Notes: generated by a model from the sequence alone, not told the origin. A DNA stretch of 64,000 nucleotides from Tubulanus polymorphus (GCF_964204645.1 NC_134025.1:14329001-14393000), one strand, 5' to 3'; shown: positions 14,501-30,300, counted from the first letter of the stretch. Numbers and translations are program-made.

Positions 14501-17500
14501 CAAGAATCAGTGAAATTGACGCTTCATAAGTTGTATTCATCATTCGAACCCACGAATCTCGTATCCTATGAATATATAGAATATGAAGAAAATGAATATA
14601 TAGGCTCTGTTGCTTTCATATTATTTGATATGAGGCTACGTGTCATCTTCAATTGAAATCATGTGATTTCAATTTAAGGTGACACGTGGCCTCATCGTTA
14701 CGGTATGTTTCTTCAAAGGCTGGGTGAGAATATATTCTTATGTTTTTGTTTCTCTGAATGTTGCTATTTAAGAGTTCAATCATTTCAGTCTACCAAACAA
14801 AGGATTTTTCTGTATGTTTCATGACATGTTTTTTCTATAACCCTAGGACTGCATTTTAGGCATCTTTCGCGGATGATCGAAAGCTGCTTTCCCTTTCTAG
14901 TAATTTGATGATCTGTCGAAATTTAGATTTTAAAAGGAATCAGGCACTGTATGAACAGTATGAACTCAACTTTAAGGGACACTCCCTTAAAAGGCGCCGA
15001 AGTGAAATCATGTGCCTACTTGAACTACGTCACTAAAGTAATGGCTCGGAAATGATGTCTATAGAAATGAATAGGAATTAAGCTACAAGACAATTCAACT
15101 TAATTTTATACCTATTTGGCATTCGAATTGAGACAAAATGCCTCTTGATTTTGAAAGTCTTCATATTAAAGATTATAATTAGCTGTTGAACGGACCATAT
15201 CCGTTCAAACTAGGCACAAAAATAGGATTTGAATAGCAATCCATGGCATTTTCTAGTAGACAGCAAGGAACAGGGATGTTTAAATCATCGTTTTGTATTA
15301 TCATTTAGTGATAGTAAGTAAGATCATGGTTAGATCTATGACTTATGAACTGATAAACTTAGACAGAATTAGCTGTAAGAACAATTTCAATTCTTTTCTT
15401 GAAATATACCTCGTATTGGTAGCGGCTTTGGTCACAAAATTAGAATATTCCCTCATCCATCCTATTTTAAAACTTAGAAATAATGTTCGTGAAAGATTTG
15501 TGATGTAATCTATCAAAACTCTTCTGCAGCGTGAAACTTAAATGGAAAAACATTATTCCTTTGAATATTTGTTGATGTAGAAATTTATTGAAAGTTTTTG
15601 TAGAGTTTTGAAGTGTTAGTTTTCAAACTACTTAGTCTTAAATGACTATGAATAATAGTAAATAGTAAACGAATATGAATCTATTTATTCTTTAGCGAGA
15701 TCGAAATCTGTGATCGCTTATAAGACACTGTATAGTATGCTTGTGGTGCTGAAATATAGGTGAACTATGGAGCAGCAGTAACAGTGCTGAGAGCTTAGCA
15801 TAGAGTACTTAAATAGCTTCATAGCAGCGGATTGAAATCTGCATCTTCAATTTGATCGATTTAGCCTATTCAAATTACTCATTGATTCTTTGAAATAGGT
15901 TTATGCAATAAACAAAAGATCCTTTTACCTCCCTGGCCTGTTTCAAAGCTGTAAAACAATCTGGCATTGAGATATAACAGAAAATACACGCACTTTCCTC
16001 AAAATTCAACGCATTTCTATAGACACTATTTCTTAGCTCTGCCTTTATGACGTTGCAGCGCGCACCTGCTGATTTAGCCGATGCTGAACAGTAAGCGATG
16101 TAAACAACGAAATGAGGTAAAAAATCTTGTTACAAAATCACAAATTGCGCGTTAACTAAAAATTTTGAAACAGAACGGTTGAAGATGAGTTTATAGATCA
16201 ATAGAATACATCATATTTTGAAATTTAAAAAAAGTGTCAGTTACCCTTTAAATCGGTTATAACTGGAGCAATTTTCATAAAAGATATCTATGGAATCAGC
16301 GAAATGTAATTAAGAAGAATACTTTGTTTAAAATGTTATCGAAGACATTTGAAAAAAAGTTTTCTGAATTCGCCAACTGTGAAACTAGTGTCAACCAGAT
16401 GTGCTCCCATTAAACAACCGACAGCGAGCCGACTCGATGTGAGATGTGGCCTACACTGAAAATCTCAACTGCTATACCACCAGTGCCTCTGAATGTCGGC
16501 TGTTAAAAAACTGAACAATTGCCATTTGGAAAGGGCCTAGTTAGAGAAAATGCTTGGTGTGTATGTCGTGTGACACAGGCTCCATATTTCATGTGGGTTT
16601 GGAATTTAACCTTGTTTATGACCAAACACACATGTTTTTGTGCTATTTTAGATTTAAAAAGAGCGCTCGATAGACCGCTTTCATGAGACCCTCAAATAAC
16701 GTCAAGTTATTAATCTTTGATTTATATGAATAAATTTTGCTTCGAAATCTTTAGATTTCTCAGGTGGATTATTCAATAAATTCACAACAGTCCATTGTGG
16801 AATAGTTTAACGCCAATCGTTCTTTTAAAGATCTTTCTTTTTCGAAGAGAAACTTTCTTAAAAACTTTGATTATGGCGAATCTTTTATATGTCCGATAGT
16901 TAAACCTTCGGGTATTACACTAGAACACAATTTTTTAGATATATAACATACAGAAGGATATTACAATTTATACCCGAAGTAAGATATATGCAGTTGGATA
17001 GACTTTTTTTGTTACGAAAAAGTTATCTGATTCGTGTCAAATAGGAGTCTCGTATGCGACAGTAAAAATGGTACTTGATATAAGTGATCTTCATTGATAT
17101 TGTCACTAATATATCAATAAAGAACTGACAATGAAAAAGGCGTTACAGGTGACTGACATCACACCAAATTTCAATTCCTACGAACACTTTTCATATAGGC
17201 TTAGTGAATTCTATACAAGAGTAAAAAAAACTTGAAATATTAACGAAACAGTTTTTTGACGGAAAAAATATCGTTCTCACATTCGAGAAGTTTAGATTGG
17301 TCAGTGGTGGTCAGTGATGGTCATGAATGTTCAATGGAGAATCCTTACTAGTTTGACACCATAACACAGTATATCATTCTCATATTCGAGAAATTTGAAT
17401 TGGTCAGTGGTGGTCAGTGATGGTCAGTTGATGAATTTGCAATGATGATTCCTTAGTAGTATGAAATCAAACATTTCCGAAATTTGAAGTCAAGTGTTCA

Positions 17501-18167
17501 GACTCTGGGATATCTCAATTGGACAGTTTCTGACCATCATGGTGACACCATTGTAATCTATAGGCTAGCTCAAATGGAACATTTGGAACCGACGAAGTCA
17601 TTTCCAGTGATGTCATCCAAAAATGCCCTTACTGGAAAAGGCGTCCTCTCAATTGAACGAAACCAAATCGGACAGGACTATTAGAATTTGGGAGGGCCAT
17701 AGGCAGTGGTCTTTCTACGAAGCCCACACGGTATACTTTTAGCGTATTATTATGAAATCATTTTCTAAACCACCATGTACCACATGAAGTAATAAGCATC
17801 GTTGTAAGCACTTGAAACACCCATTAACCACTTGAAACTGTCAAATCAAACGTCATACCACATCCCCACAAAGAGGGGTAGTTCAGCAAACCGCAGTTTT
17901 CATTGGCCTCTCTAGACTACCCCACCGGTATGGGTAGCCGAGCAAACCGGAAAACTCATAATGTGCTACCATGTATATTTTTGATGAAGCGTGATGTAGT
18001 TGTGTGTAATGGAGATCGTATTATGTACATGTACATGTTTCCCAAACTACCGTAAAAATGTGAAAAACTTGTGAATTTAGGATACAAATTTCACGGTTTC
18101 ACCACCACCACTACCACCACTACCACCACTACCACCGCTACCACCGCTACCACCGCTACTACCACTA

Positions 18168-18208
<41 letters not shown>

Positions 18209-21200
18209 GGAAAGTTTTTCAGTGAAGAACTTGTGAAAAATTAATGAATTTTATGTAAATTCAGGAATGTCCATATTAAGAATTTTGTTTCTTGTTTTGT
18301 ACTTGATTTGATTCTCATGGCATGGAGAACTCGATGCGGATCCAAGGAACGACAATGTAAAGACACCTGTGGTACATTGATCTTTGCATCTCGACGGTGC
18401 TTATGATATTTGGAATAGTAAATATCCTGTGGATCGGTAAAGTGTAATGATGAAGAAAATGGGTAATTGTTAAAATTAATGTTTTAAGACTGCGGCTGAA
18501 TGTGAAGTTTTGTGGCAACAAATTTGTTTATTTATACTTGAATTGATTATCGAAGTGACGAGCAGCCTGCGGTGGATTTCTGGATGATGAATCTGAAAAA
18601 CATAGCGCCTCATTGAATGGGGCTAAATTCTCGATGTTTACGGCCCGACAGTGCTTTTGTAACGTTGATTCATCAAAATACGCGCAGAATAATTGTAGAT
18701 TGAAGTGAGCTAAAGGACATCATACTGATTGTATTGGCCTCAGCGGCAAGGTAACAAAGCCTATGTTCTTAGAGTAAAAATAGTGTGGAATAAAATAAAG
18801 AATATAGCTGCAAAGCAGTGATAAGGGTTTTCTGCCTTGCTGGATAAAATGTCGTACAAGGATGCGTGCACCAGTGTGCCATGTTCTGGGAAATAACATT
18901 GAGAATAACGAAGATACGGTGTTTTCACCATTCCCTAGTGGCAGTTGTATGAACTAATTATGTTGGTCAGCATACTATACATATGTATATCTACTCACAC
19001 AAGGTTAATGGATTTCTATAATAGAATGACTGAATTACACAATTGATGCCAGAATCAGTTTTCAAAATTTACGCCCCCTGGTAAGAATAGGAACTATTTA
19101 TGTGAGGGGTTCGTTGTATTTTATATCCAGGTACTGTGTATCAGTTTTCATAGAAATCCCTTTATCTGTTTAGTAGATATCAATGCAAATGCATTTCCAG
19201 CGAGTTGTAGGTAGCGCTCCTGGAGAACCATTTGAGTTACCTACTAAAACCGTACATCAATACAAGTGTCTTGTGAAGGGCTACTAACCATACTTTGCAA
19301 CCACGATTCTATCTCCAACGGTTAAGGAGCTAGGAATAAAGATTGTTGTTTTCACAGTCCCTTGGTGGCAGTTGTATGAAATAATCATGCAGGTTGGCAT
19401 ATGAAACGGATGTCTATGTACTTATACCAAGGTTTGATTACCATAATAGACCAACCGCATTACATGTGAAAACTGATGCTCAAAATGTGTTTTTAAAATT
19501 TACGCCCCCTAATGGTTGAAATAGGAACTAATTATGGGCGGGGTTTGTTGTATTTAGTAACCAGGTATATGTGTAATTTTCATAGAAATCCATTCACACG
19601 CTTAGTTAATATAGATGAAAATGTGTTATCCAGCATTTTATAGGTGGCGCTTCTTGAGAACCAAATGAGTTACATAGTTATTTCAAACATCAATACAAGC
19701 GTCTTGTGAAGGGCTAATGGCCACTCGCTGGAACCACGATTCTATCTCCAACGGTTAAGGAGCTAGGAGCAAATATCTCACATTAAAAATTTGGGGGCGC
19801 ATTTAAGAGCCCCTAAAGCCCCGAACGGTTAATCTCAGAATAGGCATGCAATTGACTTTTTTAAACTCCAGGCTGTTATGAACACCTTTTGTGCTTGCTC
19901 GAAGCTGAAAACTCAAGGACAAAAAATTTTCTCACAGTACCTTTTCGATGTCAGAATTTTCAAAAGTTCAGCTCCCCTGGTGGGTGAACAGGTTGCCCAA
20001 TCACAAATCTCTGACAGTTACATCAAGGTACATTCATTCGGTACATCTCACGAAAGTTTCAAGTAAATTCATCAAGGGGTATTGTAACGCCAGCAGAATA
20101 TAAATTCATTCAGGCTCTCTCGTATAGATAGCTGCACTAATATTCATCAGCTCTATTCAGGGAAGATGATGACCTCAATCACTGCTATACCAGCTGCATG
20201 TAGAGCGCCTTATCAGTTGCTATGTTTACCACAGACGCGGTCTTTGTATAGAACACATATAGCACAGTACAGTGAGTGACAATCATATGATCATAGTATA
20301 CGCACACATACAAAGATGGATACTGTTTGAATGGGGCTTAAATTTCGATGTTTAGAGGCTCGTAGTGAGTTAAAGGCCGACTTTGAGTATAAAAGGCCCA
20401 TCATCTGTCAGACATGGCAGTATCTCTGAACCCATGGAGCAGTCAAGAGCTCCAGCATTGAAACTGGTATTTCCCTAATATCTCTGTCAGTTAACCGATT
20501 TGGACCCTCCTTTTTGTCAGGGATATGTGTAAACATGTAATATAGTCATATCTATGGCTTAAAATTTTGTTTAAGTCTTCCTTCATGCATAAATTAGCAA
20601 TTTACTTAGTGCATTCTTCAAATTTTCAAATCTTTGAATGACAAGCTGGGAGGAGTTATTCACCTCACTACAGAGAGCACAGTGGCCTGTAGTCATAAAC
20701 CTATATAAACAAAACAGTTGCAGCTCTCTATTGCATAATTTTGGGGGTAAGTAAACTTTTAACCTGAAAGTTGTATCAAACTGAAAATTTATATATCATC
20801 TTAACTCCTCATCAGTAACAATGTGTGAAAATTTCATCAAAATTGGACAAACATTGAATAAATTGAAAATACAGATTCTATGTTCATATCCATTATTACT
20901 GGAGGAATTCTCATCAAAAAACATCTACAAAATCAGCGAATTCTAATTAAGAAGATTACTATGACCAAAATGATATCAAACATATACGAACAATTTTTTT
21001 TTTAAATGTCACTGATACTGTGTGATACACGTGTGAGCCAGATGTGTTCCAGTAAACACTTTAAACAAACTACTGCTTGCTAGTTGCTAGTGGGATGTGG
21101 CCTGCACTGCAGATCTCAAGTACCAACCGTTTAAGTCTGCCTTTAACAGTTGAGTTCTGATTAATATTATGTACCGGTACAGCATTTGTCAAGGCAGCAT

Positions 21201-21293
21201 AGTACTTGTGATACATCACGGTTTCACCGACAGTGAAAGTAAGTTGCAGTAGTTTATATTCTTTCAGTAAGATCCAGTGTGAAAAAGAGAAAA

Positions 21294-21329
<36 letters not shown>

Positions 21330-24300
21330 CAGTACAATTACAATAGGGTTTCTGCGAAAGCAGCAGAAACCCTAAATATAGCTGCAAAGCAGCGATAACG
21401 GGGTTTTCTGCACAGCCTTGTTCGTATTCTTGATCTTGTCTGGATGTGTCGACCAGCGAATGCGTGTATGCTGACGCAGCCCCACTATGCTATGAAAATG
21501 AAGGGAATTTAGAATCCTGTTCAACACGGTTGTATAAAAGGAAGGTCTACAAACAGTCAGTTGGACTTACTTGAAACCATGGATGATCGGACCAGATGGT
21601 TTTTCGACTCTGGAATATCGATTGTTAGGCCTTAATTAGTCTTTATAGATTTCGAAAATGTATTTGATAATGCAAGATCTGGCTCAACATTTTTCTATTA
21701 ACGAAAAAGGTGACCAAAATCAATGGAAGTGTATGTGTCATCTTCACCAGTGGAGTAACACAAGGTAGTTTCCAAAGTCGCCTTCTCATCATTGTCAAAT
21801 GATAAACAGAATAATCCAAATCTACAGGACCAGTGAATTTCCAAAACAAGACTTTTAATATTTAGAGTAGTTTATCTCCTGTGGATCGGTAAAGTGTAAA
21901 AGTATACTGATGAAGAAAATGGGTAATTGTTAAAATTAGTGTTTGAAAACCATGGCTGAATGTGAATTTTTGCGGTAATATATTTGTTTATTTATACTTT
22001 TGATAATCGAAGTGACGAGCAGCCTCCCATGGATTTCAGGATGACAACTCAGAAGAATTAGGAACAGTTTAACACTCATACACTGGATAAACTTTGATAC
22101 TCACAAGAGCAAGCTTTCACCTACATTCTGTAGGCATCGTCAGGCTTAAAGTGACGTCATCAGATGTTGTTGATGTTGGCGCGCGGGGGCCTTCACAGAC
22201 CAGTTGACGAGATCCGGCTGTGACGTCACATCAACAACATCTGATGACGTCACTTTAAGCCTGACGATGCCTACAGAATGTAGGTGAAAGCTTGCTCTTG
22301 TGAGTATCAAAGTTTATCCTGTGTATGAGTGTTAAACTGTTCCTAATTTGGATATTCCTGGATAGTAAAGAATGTTTAATGAACTCAGAAGAACACGTCG
22401 CCTCATTGAATGGGGTCCAATTTTCGATGTTTCCAGCTTTTATAACGTCGATTCATAAAAATGCCGAGGGAGTATTTGTAGATCGAAATGAGCTAAAGGA
22501 TATTATTTGGGTTGTATCGGAAACAGCGGTAAGGTAAAAAAGCCCATGTACTTTCGAGGAAAATAGTGTAAAAATGGGAAAAAAGAATAAATCACGTGAA
22601 TATTAATAGGGTTTTCTGTGCACCCATGCTTATTTTGGTAAATAAAACGTGCGTGTGAATATGCCGATGAATTTAACGCAATACTTATTTGCACTTAGAA
22701 AACACCGAACAGGTGAATTAGTAGTGTTTTGTTTGCACTTCGTCATGATGCTCTGACATCCTACGGCTGTGGCACGATGTCGTTCATTGCGGGGTGGAAT
22801 CGGTTTTGGTCTTACTGATGGAATTGTCTGTTAAGCGGCTGGTGCGGTACCGCGGTTCTGTCGCGATTTGGATCATTTCTTTAATCGGGACCGAATCTAC
22901 TTGTACCATACAAATTGCACCCCTACATCGTTATCTGATGTAATTTGAACTTTGTCAAGCATCTCATATCTCAGAAGGCTTTGGTTAACCTCTTGGCCCA
23001 TGGGCAATTATTATCTTTTGACTTCAGTTTGTTATTCCATACATTATCTTGAAAACATAGATATTTGAATTATTTCTCTTCTAATTCGAATTTGAAATAA
23101 GCATCCATGTGATGCAATAAACGATTTGTTTTGGCTTACAGTAATTAAGCAGGATGGAGAAGGATGTCCAAATCCAAACAACCCCCTCCCCTTGTCTTTC
23201 ACAAACCCCTTCAATCTTGGACATTTTTTATGGACAGCCCCATATCAACGTAACTGAGTACAACCAGGCTGGAACCAGGGATCATTCATTGCTTACCAGT
23301 TGTAAGCTAGAGTAAATTGACACATTCAAGCAACTGATAGTACCCAGCCAGTTCCTCCCATATGCCAAACACGCCCTTGTAACTAATTGTGTCCAGTTAC
23401 CTTTTGGATGAACGCTAGGCTTTAGAATTTATTCAGTCATTATTTTTAGATTGAAGGAGAACCGAGCATTCAGAAAATGAAGGAAATAAGTAGTGCAGAG
23501 AAAAATCGGATCGATGCACAGCAAAAAAATCTTGGCAAAGTTGGATTACAGGATAAAGCTGACATTCTTCAGAAAGCAACTCAAACTAATGATGTATGTA
23601 TATTGTATGCAAATAACAATAACTGATGTCCCTGCTGTTCATCTCACTTAATAAATGTAAAATTTGTGTAGATTTCAGCTCCAGATGATATGTTGAGAAG
23701 TGTTCCTGTTCCAAATGTTGATTGCATTAAGTTCCACCCAATATCTCCAAGCAACAATCATGAGATGGGTTCAGCTGTAAATGATAAGTTCCCACTGAAG
23801 GGGCTTCCTCTCATGATGCAACTTGATGATATCCACACTAATTTTGTTGAAGTAAGCACTGTCGTGTATTTGTTTAATTTCAATTTCTTTTGGTGTTAGT
23901 CCCTGAGTTTATTCAAGACAATGAAATTGGAAGGAAACCTAGTGATTTGTTATTTTATTAGCTGTCATATCTATAACATCTATAATTACTGTCTAAGTAT
24001 TTCACATAGGATCATGAAATCTTATTCAGATGTGGAGTAGGGCTAGTAACTTTTTATTTTGGTGAACATAACTTAGGTTGCTGAAGTTTAAATCGTGGCC
24101 ACCAGGGGACCACATTGGAAAATAATGTCAGCGCAAGAGCCTTGATTTCTTGATATATTTTGGTACACAGTTAGGAACTGGCCAAGGTACATTCCTATTT
24201 AAATTCAGGTTGCTGTTGTTGGTTTACCTTTGTCAGCAGTATGAGGTTGGCATTGAGCCAATTCATGTAAAATCGCGGTACATTTTTTATGTGAGAATTT

Positions 24301-27300
24301 TTTTCATTGGTTCTCGGGTTAAACGACGTACAATCGATGCGATTGAAAACATGACAAACCTCCGTCGATGACATGGTCAACTCTGTTTAAATTCGCCGAA
24401 AAACTGTTTTTTGCGGGAAAATTCTTAGCTCTTGCGTATAAAATTGCAATGACGTCGATTGGGGGGCGTCGTCTCTACGAGCGAATGTGATTGGCTGTTT
24501 TTGGAATATACGGGTTATTCCGGCACTACTAAAATAATTATGGGGAAGCCATTTATGGCAAACGTTTCATTGGACTAGGTGCCGTATATGTGCGAATATT
24601 AAATCCTCATTGCTGGTGAGAATATGATTATTTGACATATCAGGGTGACATATCTGAAGTGAATAACTTAGTATTTCTGTATCATATTTGTACCTATGCT
24701 TATTTTGTTACCACAATCAATTGAAAGTTGTACCTCATGATATATTCAATGATTGTGGTCAGTTTCAAGGTCATATGTTATTCCATATAGTCACCAAGGG
24801 GCGTTGATAAGTAGAATAGCTTAGTATTTCTGAATTATATCGGTACCTAGACATATTTTGTTACCATGATCAATTCCAAAGTTGTAACTCACCAGGTCAC
24901 CAGGTCACCAGGGGCATTGAATAACTAGAATAACTTAGTATTTCCATATTATATTGGTAACTAGGCATAGTTTGTTACAGCAATTGATTACAAAATTGTA
25001 GCTGCTGACATGTTCTATGATTGTGGTGAGTTTCAAGGTCATTGGTTTTGTAAATGGCCACCATGGGGCGCTGAACAATTCTATAACTTATTTACATATC
25101 ATATTTGTACCTGTGCATGTTTTGTTACCACAATCAATTGGAATATTCTAGCTCATGACATGGTCAATAATTGTGGTGAGTTTTAAGCTCATTAGTTTTT
25201 AGCCCACTTGGAACTTTAGTCCCAGCGGGCTATTGCGTTCACTTTTTGTCCATAGACAGAATCCAGTCATTTTGGGAAGTTTTGAAGACGCTTCATTGTA
25301 ATGTCTTGATATTTGGGTTACACATGTATCTACCCTAGACACATCTTCAGCCCAAAAACTGGCCCTGTCAGAACCAAGATGGCCGACTGGCAGCCATTGT
25401 TGTTCGCCAAAATCAGCACTTTTTACACATTTTTGAAGTTTTTGAGGGAAATTTTGAAGACGCTTTGATCAATTACCTTTGATCAATTACCTCAATTACC
25501 TTTTAGTGCCCAAAAATGTCAATTTTGGCCGAAATTCTGGGTCCTGTAGCTTCATACTGGTTCGCCATTTCTCATTGCAATTTGTGATGGGTATTCTTTG
25601 GAAAGAGATGTTTTATACCTGAGACAGGTATTTTTTGATCAGCCAATTATGACGCAATTGGCGGCCATATTGGTGTCATCAGTACTCATTCGTAGGTGGG
25701 AAAAAGTTTTTCGACATTATATTGATACTTAAGCATAGTGTGTTACTACAATCAATTGGAAAGTTGTAGCCCATGACATGTTCTATGATTTTGGTGAGTT
25801 TTCAGGTCATTGGTTTTTGTATATGGCCACCAGGGGGCATTGAATAATACAATAACTTAGTATTTCTATATTACATTTGTACCTATGTATATTTTGTAAC
25901 CACAATCAATTGCAGAGTTGTAGCTCATGACATCATCTATGATTGTGGTGAGTTTTAAGGACATTAGTTATTCTATATGGTCACCAGGGGGCGTTGAATA
26001 GTAGAATAACTTAGTATTTCCTTATTAGATTGGTACCTAGGCATTTTTTGTTACCATGATCAATTGCAAAGTTGTAATTCATGACATGTTCTATGATTGT
26101 GGAGAGTTTCAAGGTCATTGGGTTTTGCATATGGTCACCAGGGGTGTTGAATAGTAAAGCAACTTAGTATTTCCATATTAGATTGGTAACGTGGCATATT
26201 TTGTTATCACAATCAATTACAACATCGTAGCTGCTGAAATGTTCTATGATTGTGGTGGGTTTCAAGGTCATTGGTTTTTATATATGGGTCGAGGGGCGTT
26301 GAATATTGATATTGTTAGATTGTTATGCATTTGAAACCACTTCTCAAGTGGGCACGGTGTCCCTAGGCCCTGGACCCCTATTTGTATATCGTTACCAGGG
26401 GGTGTTGAACGATACAATAACATAAGTTTTCCCTTTTTATATTGGCACTTAGGCATATTTTGTTACCATGATCTTTCATAATTTTCTAATCCATCGAAGA
26501 TGGGTATTTTTACTTGTTTATAATAATATTGATAATAATGTTGATAATAGTGCTTGCTTTATCGGCGATCTACATTGTTCATATGTATGTATTGAAATAT
26601 TTCAATAAAACGTTTTATGTCTTTTATCGAATTATCGGTGATAAATTCTTATCACTGTTCAGCACGTCAACTTATCAGATTAAGATTAAGTTCTTAATAG
26701 AACACGTCAAGATTTTTAGTAATGTGATATTATCTAAATGCTCCATGAATGCATGTTGAAATCAATTAACATTTATTGAGTACACATGTTCAGTTTCAAA
26801 GCTGGATCACATCAAAAACATGGTTTAAGTACATACGCATAAGTGCCATATGCCAACTGGTTCATGCAACTCCCAACGGAACTACGAAAGCACCAGACAA
26901 GGTACATCAGTACTTTTTATGTGGTAGCCCTTTTGGATCCACATATGCCAGATATGTGTCACACTCCTTCAAAATATTCGTATGTTATAAACTGATAAGA
27001 ATTATTTTGGTGAAATCTTTGTGCGCTTCCGAGTGCGACATTTAAACCAGCAAGGCAGAAACCTGTTGTCGCTGCTTTGCAGCTATATTTATGATTCTTA
27101 TTGACTATTCACCCATGGTTGTTTCATTGATTATTTCAGTTTGATGTTCTTATGAATACAGAATGTTTACCGGATGACCTCAAACTGTATCTGCCTTTAT
27201 TTACTGAGATATTACTTGAATCGCCAGTCATAAGGAATGGAGGTAAAATGTACCATACATGATTGATTTAAAAATCAATAATGAGCTACAATTCTGAGCT

Positions 27301-30300
27301 AAAGAAATTTTTTGCCCACTGAAGCTAATTTCTGAAGTGAAGTTAAAAGTGGTAACTAACTGTTGATACCTAAGCATATTTTGTTACCACCATCAATTGG
27401 AAACTTGTAGCTCATAACGTGTTCTATGATTGTGGTGAGTTTCAAGGTCATTAGTTTTTGAATATGGCCACCAAGGGGCATTGAACAATGCAATAACTTA
27501 GTATTTCTATATCATATTTGTACCTATGCTTATTTTGTTACCACAATCAATTGAAAATTGTGGCTCATGACATATTCGATGATTGTGGTCAGTTTCAAAG
27601 TCAAAGGTTATTCCATATTGTCACCAGGGGGTGTTGATACATAGAATAGTTTAGTATTTCCGAATTATATTGGTACCTAGACATATTTTGTAACCATGAT
27701 CAATTCCAAAGTTGTTGCTCATAACATGTTGCATGAATTAAGTGAGTTTCCTGGTCATTGGGCTTTGCATATGGTCACCAGGGGGCGTTGAATAACTAGA
27801 ATAACTTAGTATTTCCATATTATATTGGTAACTAGGCATAGTTTGTTACCGCAATTGATTACAAAATCGTAGCTGCTGACATGTTCTATGATTGTTGTGA
27901 GTTTCAATTCAAGGTCATTGGTTTTGTAAATGGCCACCATGGGGCTGAACAATTCTATAACTTATTTACATATCATATTTGTACCTGTGCATGTTTTGTT
28001 ACCACAATCAATTGGAAAATTCTAGCTCATGACATGGTCTATAATTGTGTTGAGATTCAAGGTCATTAGTTTTTGTATATGGTTACCAGGGGGTGTTGAA
28101 CGATACAATTACATAAGTTTTCCCTTATTATATTGGCACTTAGGCATATTTTGTTACCATGATCAATTGAAAAGTTGTAGCTCATGACTTGTTTGATGAT
28201 AATGGTTAGTTTCAAAGTCATTGGGCTTTGCAAAAGTAATTTCTTTCGATTTGGTATTTTTGGTTTAATTTGTTTGAAGTAAAAAAATACAATTAGCCAA
28301 AGACTACAATTTTTGATTTTATAGTTTTTTAGCCTGAAAGACATGGATTTCTTAATGCTTTGCCCAATAAGCTGAGACCCTCCATCAGGAGATTTTAATT
28401 CACGGATTTGTCGATTGTCAGTTTGTCTTATTTGACGATGTATGAGGCTGACAATACGCGCCTGCCGATGTGTAAGTGCTGTGTATACCCGGTACCATCA
28501 TCGCCGAGTCACTGTGCTATATATATTGACTCGCTCTAGTGATTATATATATACAAAATAGTTCTAAATAGATTATTGGAAGTAGATAATGATCTTCAGG
28601 AGCATTAGAGTGACATAGTTCGGACAGTTAGATCGTGTCCATCCAATAAGCCAATCATGATATTTTGGGGTAAAAACTGAGGCTTATTATCCAGAAAATA
28701 CTGTGCGTATGTATTTCGTCAGTCTGACATTTGTCCTGAGGGCAACATCTCGCATTTTCTAAAAACTTCAGTGAGCATGGGCATTTTTGTGTTCTTCGGT
28801 TCAAGCTTGCTACGACCACATGGCCTATTTCAGCTAATCACTACTCTCCAAGGATTCAGCGTAAATGAAAGGCTGAATCCAAGAACATGTCTATCGCACT
28901 TTTGAGCCCAAACGTCTACTTTTATTTAGTAGCCACTTGAGAACAATAAGCAATTAACGATATCGGCTACTTTTCCAGTAGTATACATTTCAAAACAGTC
29001 ACTCTGAAATTGTATTCCTTTCAATTTGTTCTGTTTCGAAGAGTCTACTATAGAAAAGTGACCATTTTTTAGCATCTGGTTTCGATAGTGCACACAAGCA
29101 GTAGAGGTGACTGTAAAACCACCCGTCTGTAAACAGTGACTTTGTGATAGTAACTCCTACCATAGCAGCTACTCACAGAACACATTGTTCCTAAAAGTCA
29201 ACTATTGAAAAGTGACCATTTTGAGATGGCTTGGTAATTTCCTGTTCAAAATAGTAGCATCTGTAAAAGATTTGCAGTGATATGTGACAGCTTCAAACGT
29301 ACCGTTAAACCCTATATGCTTTGGGTACAGAACTCTGTATGCTTTGAATACAGTTCTGTGAAAAGAAAATCAAAGTTTTTAACTAAGAACTAAGAATCCT
29401 CTTATTTATATTACGCTCAACAAAATGGCAATATCCAATAGGAAAACTATTGATTTATATAACATCATCATGGATTAATACTAATACATATGGTATAGTA
29501 CCAGACCTAATTTCAGGGGCGGATCCAGGGGCATGTTGTGACCATGTCGACCAATAAAAAGGGCATATATTCTTAATTTAGGGCGGAAAGGCATATCAGC
29601 AAAATTTTTTAAATTTTACTATCATTAGAGCTTTCTGAGCATCTCTGAGAGGCATGAAGTCAAGAAACATAGTTCATATATCTAGGAAAAATATCTATTG
29701 TGTATCTCGGGTGGTTATAATGTCAAATTTTGATACAGAGAAAAAAATAAAAAGGCACTTTAAAATTCCATCAGTGTCAGGCGACACGGTTGACACGGTC
29801 TAAATCCGCTCCTGAATTTAGAATTTAATGATTTTTGTTATACATTTGCGATAATAAAACATTCTGGTGCGTTCATAAATCTTTGATTTAGTAGAAAAGA
29901 CTGATAAAAGAATAAATTTGTCTCTTAGGCTTAGTTTGTTTTTAAGGATATATGAGAGAGGAATATACAAATAAAATCATATGTTCATAAAATTAATTCT
30001 ATTTATCTCATTGTCTGAATGAAGACTACACAAAATATTCCGAAAAAAATGTATCTAAAATACTAAGAATTAACCTTGAATTTATTGTTTATTTTGATAC
30101 CTTGAATTTATTGTTTATTTATTGTTTATTTTGATACAAACGATTTTTAAGTAATCCATGCTATGTTCACTTTGTCACACTGTTCTCTGCTTGTTCGTTA
30201 GTGAATATTGAATCATTTTATCGCTTGCTAGAAGTTATTCCCTGATCTTATTTCATAATTATACAGTTTGGTTGAAATGAAATTACCACCTTATTATAAA

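Noticed and set aside
27365-28235. CRISPR-like array (regularly spaced repeats)
   Set aside because: The setting is an animal intron. The units are ~120 bp, diverged, dispersed and mobile, with no short identical repeats and unique spacers.
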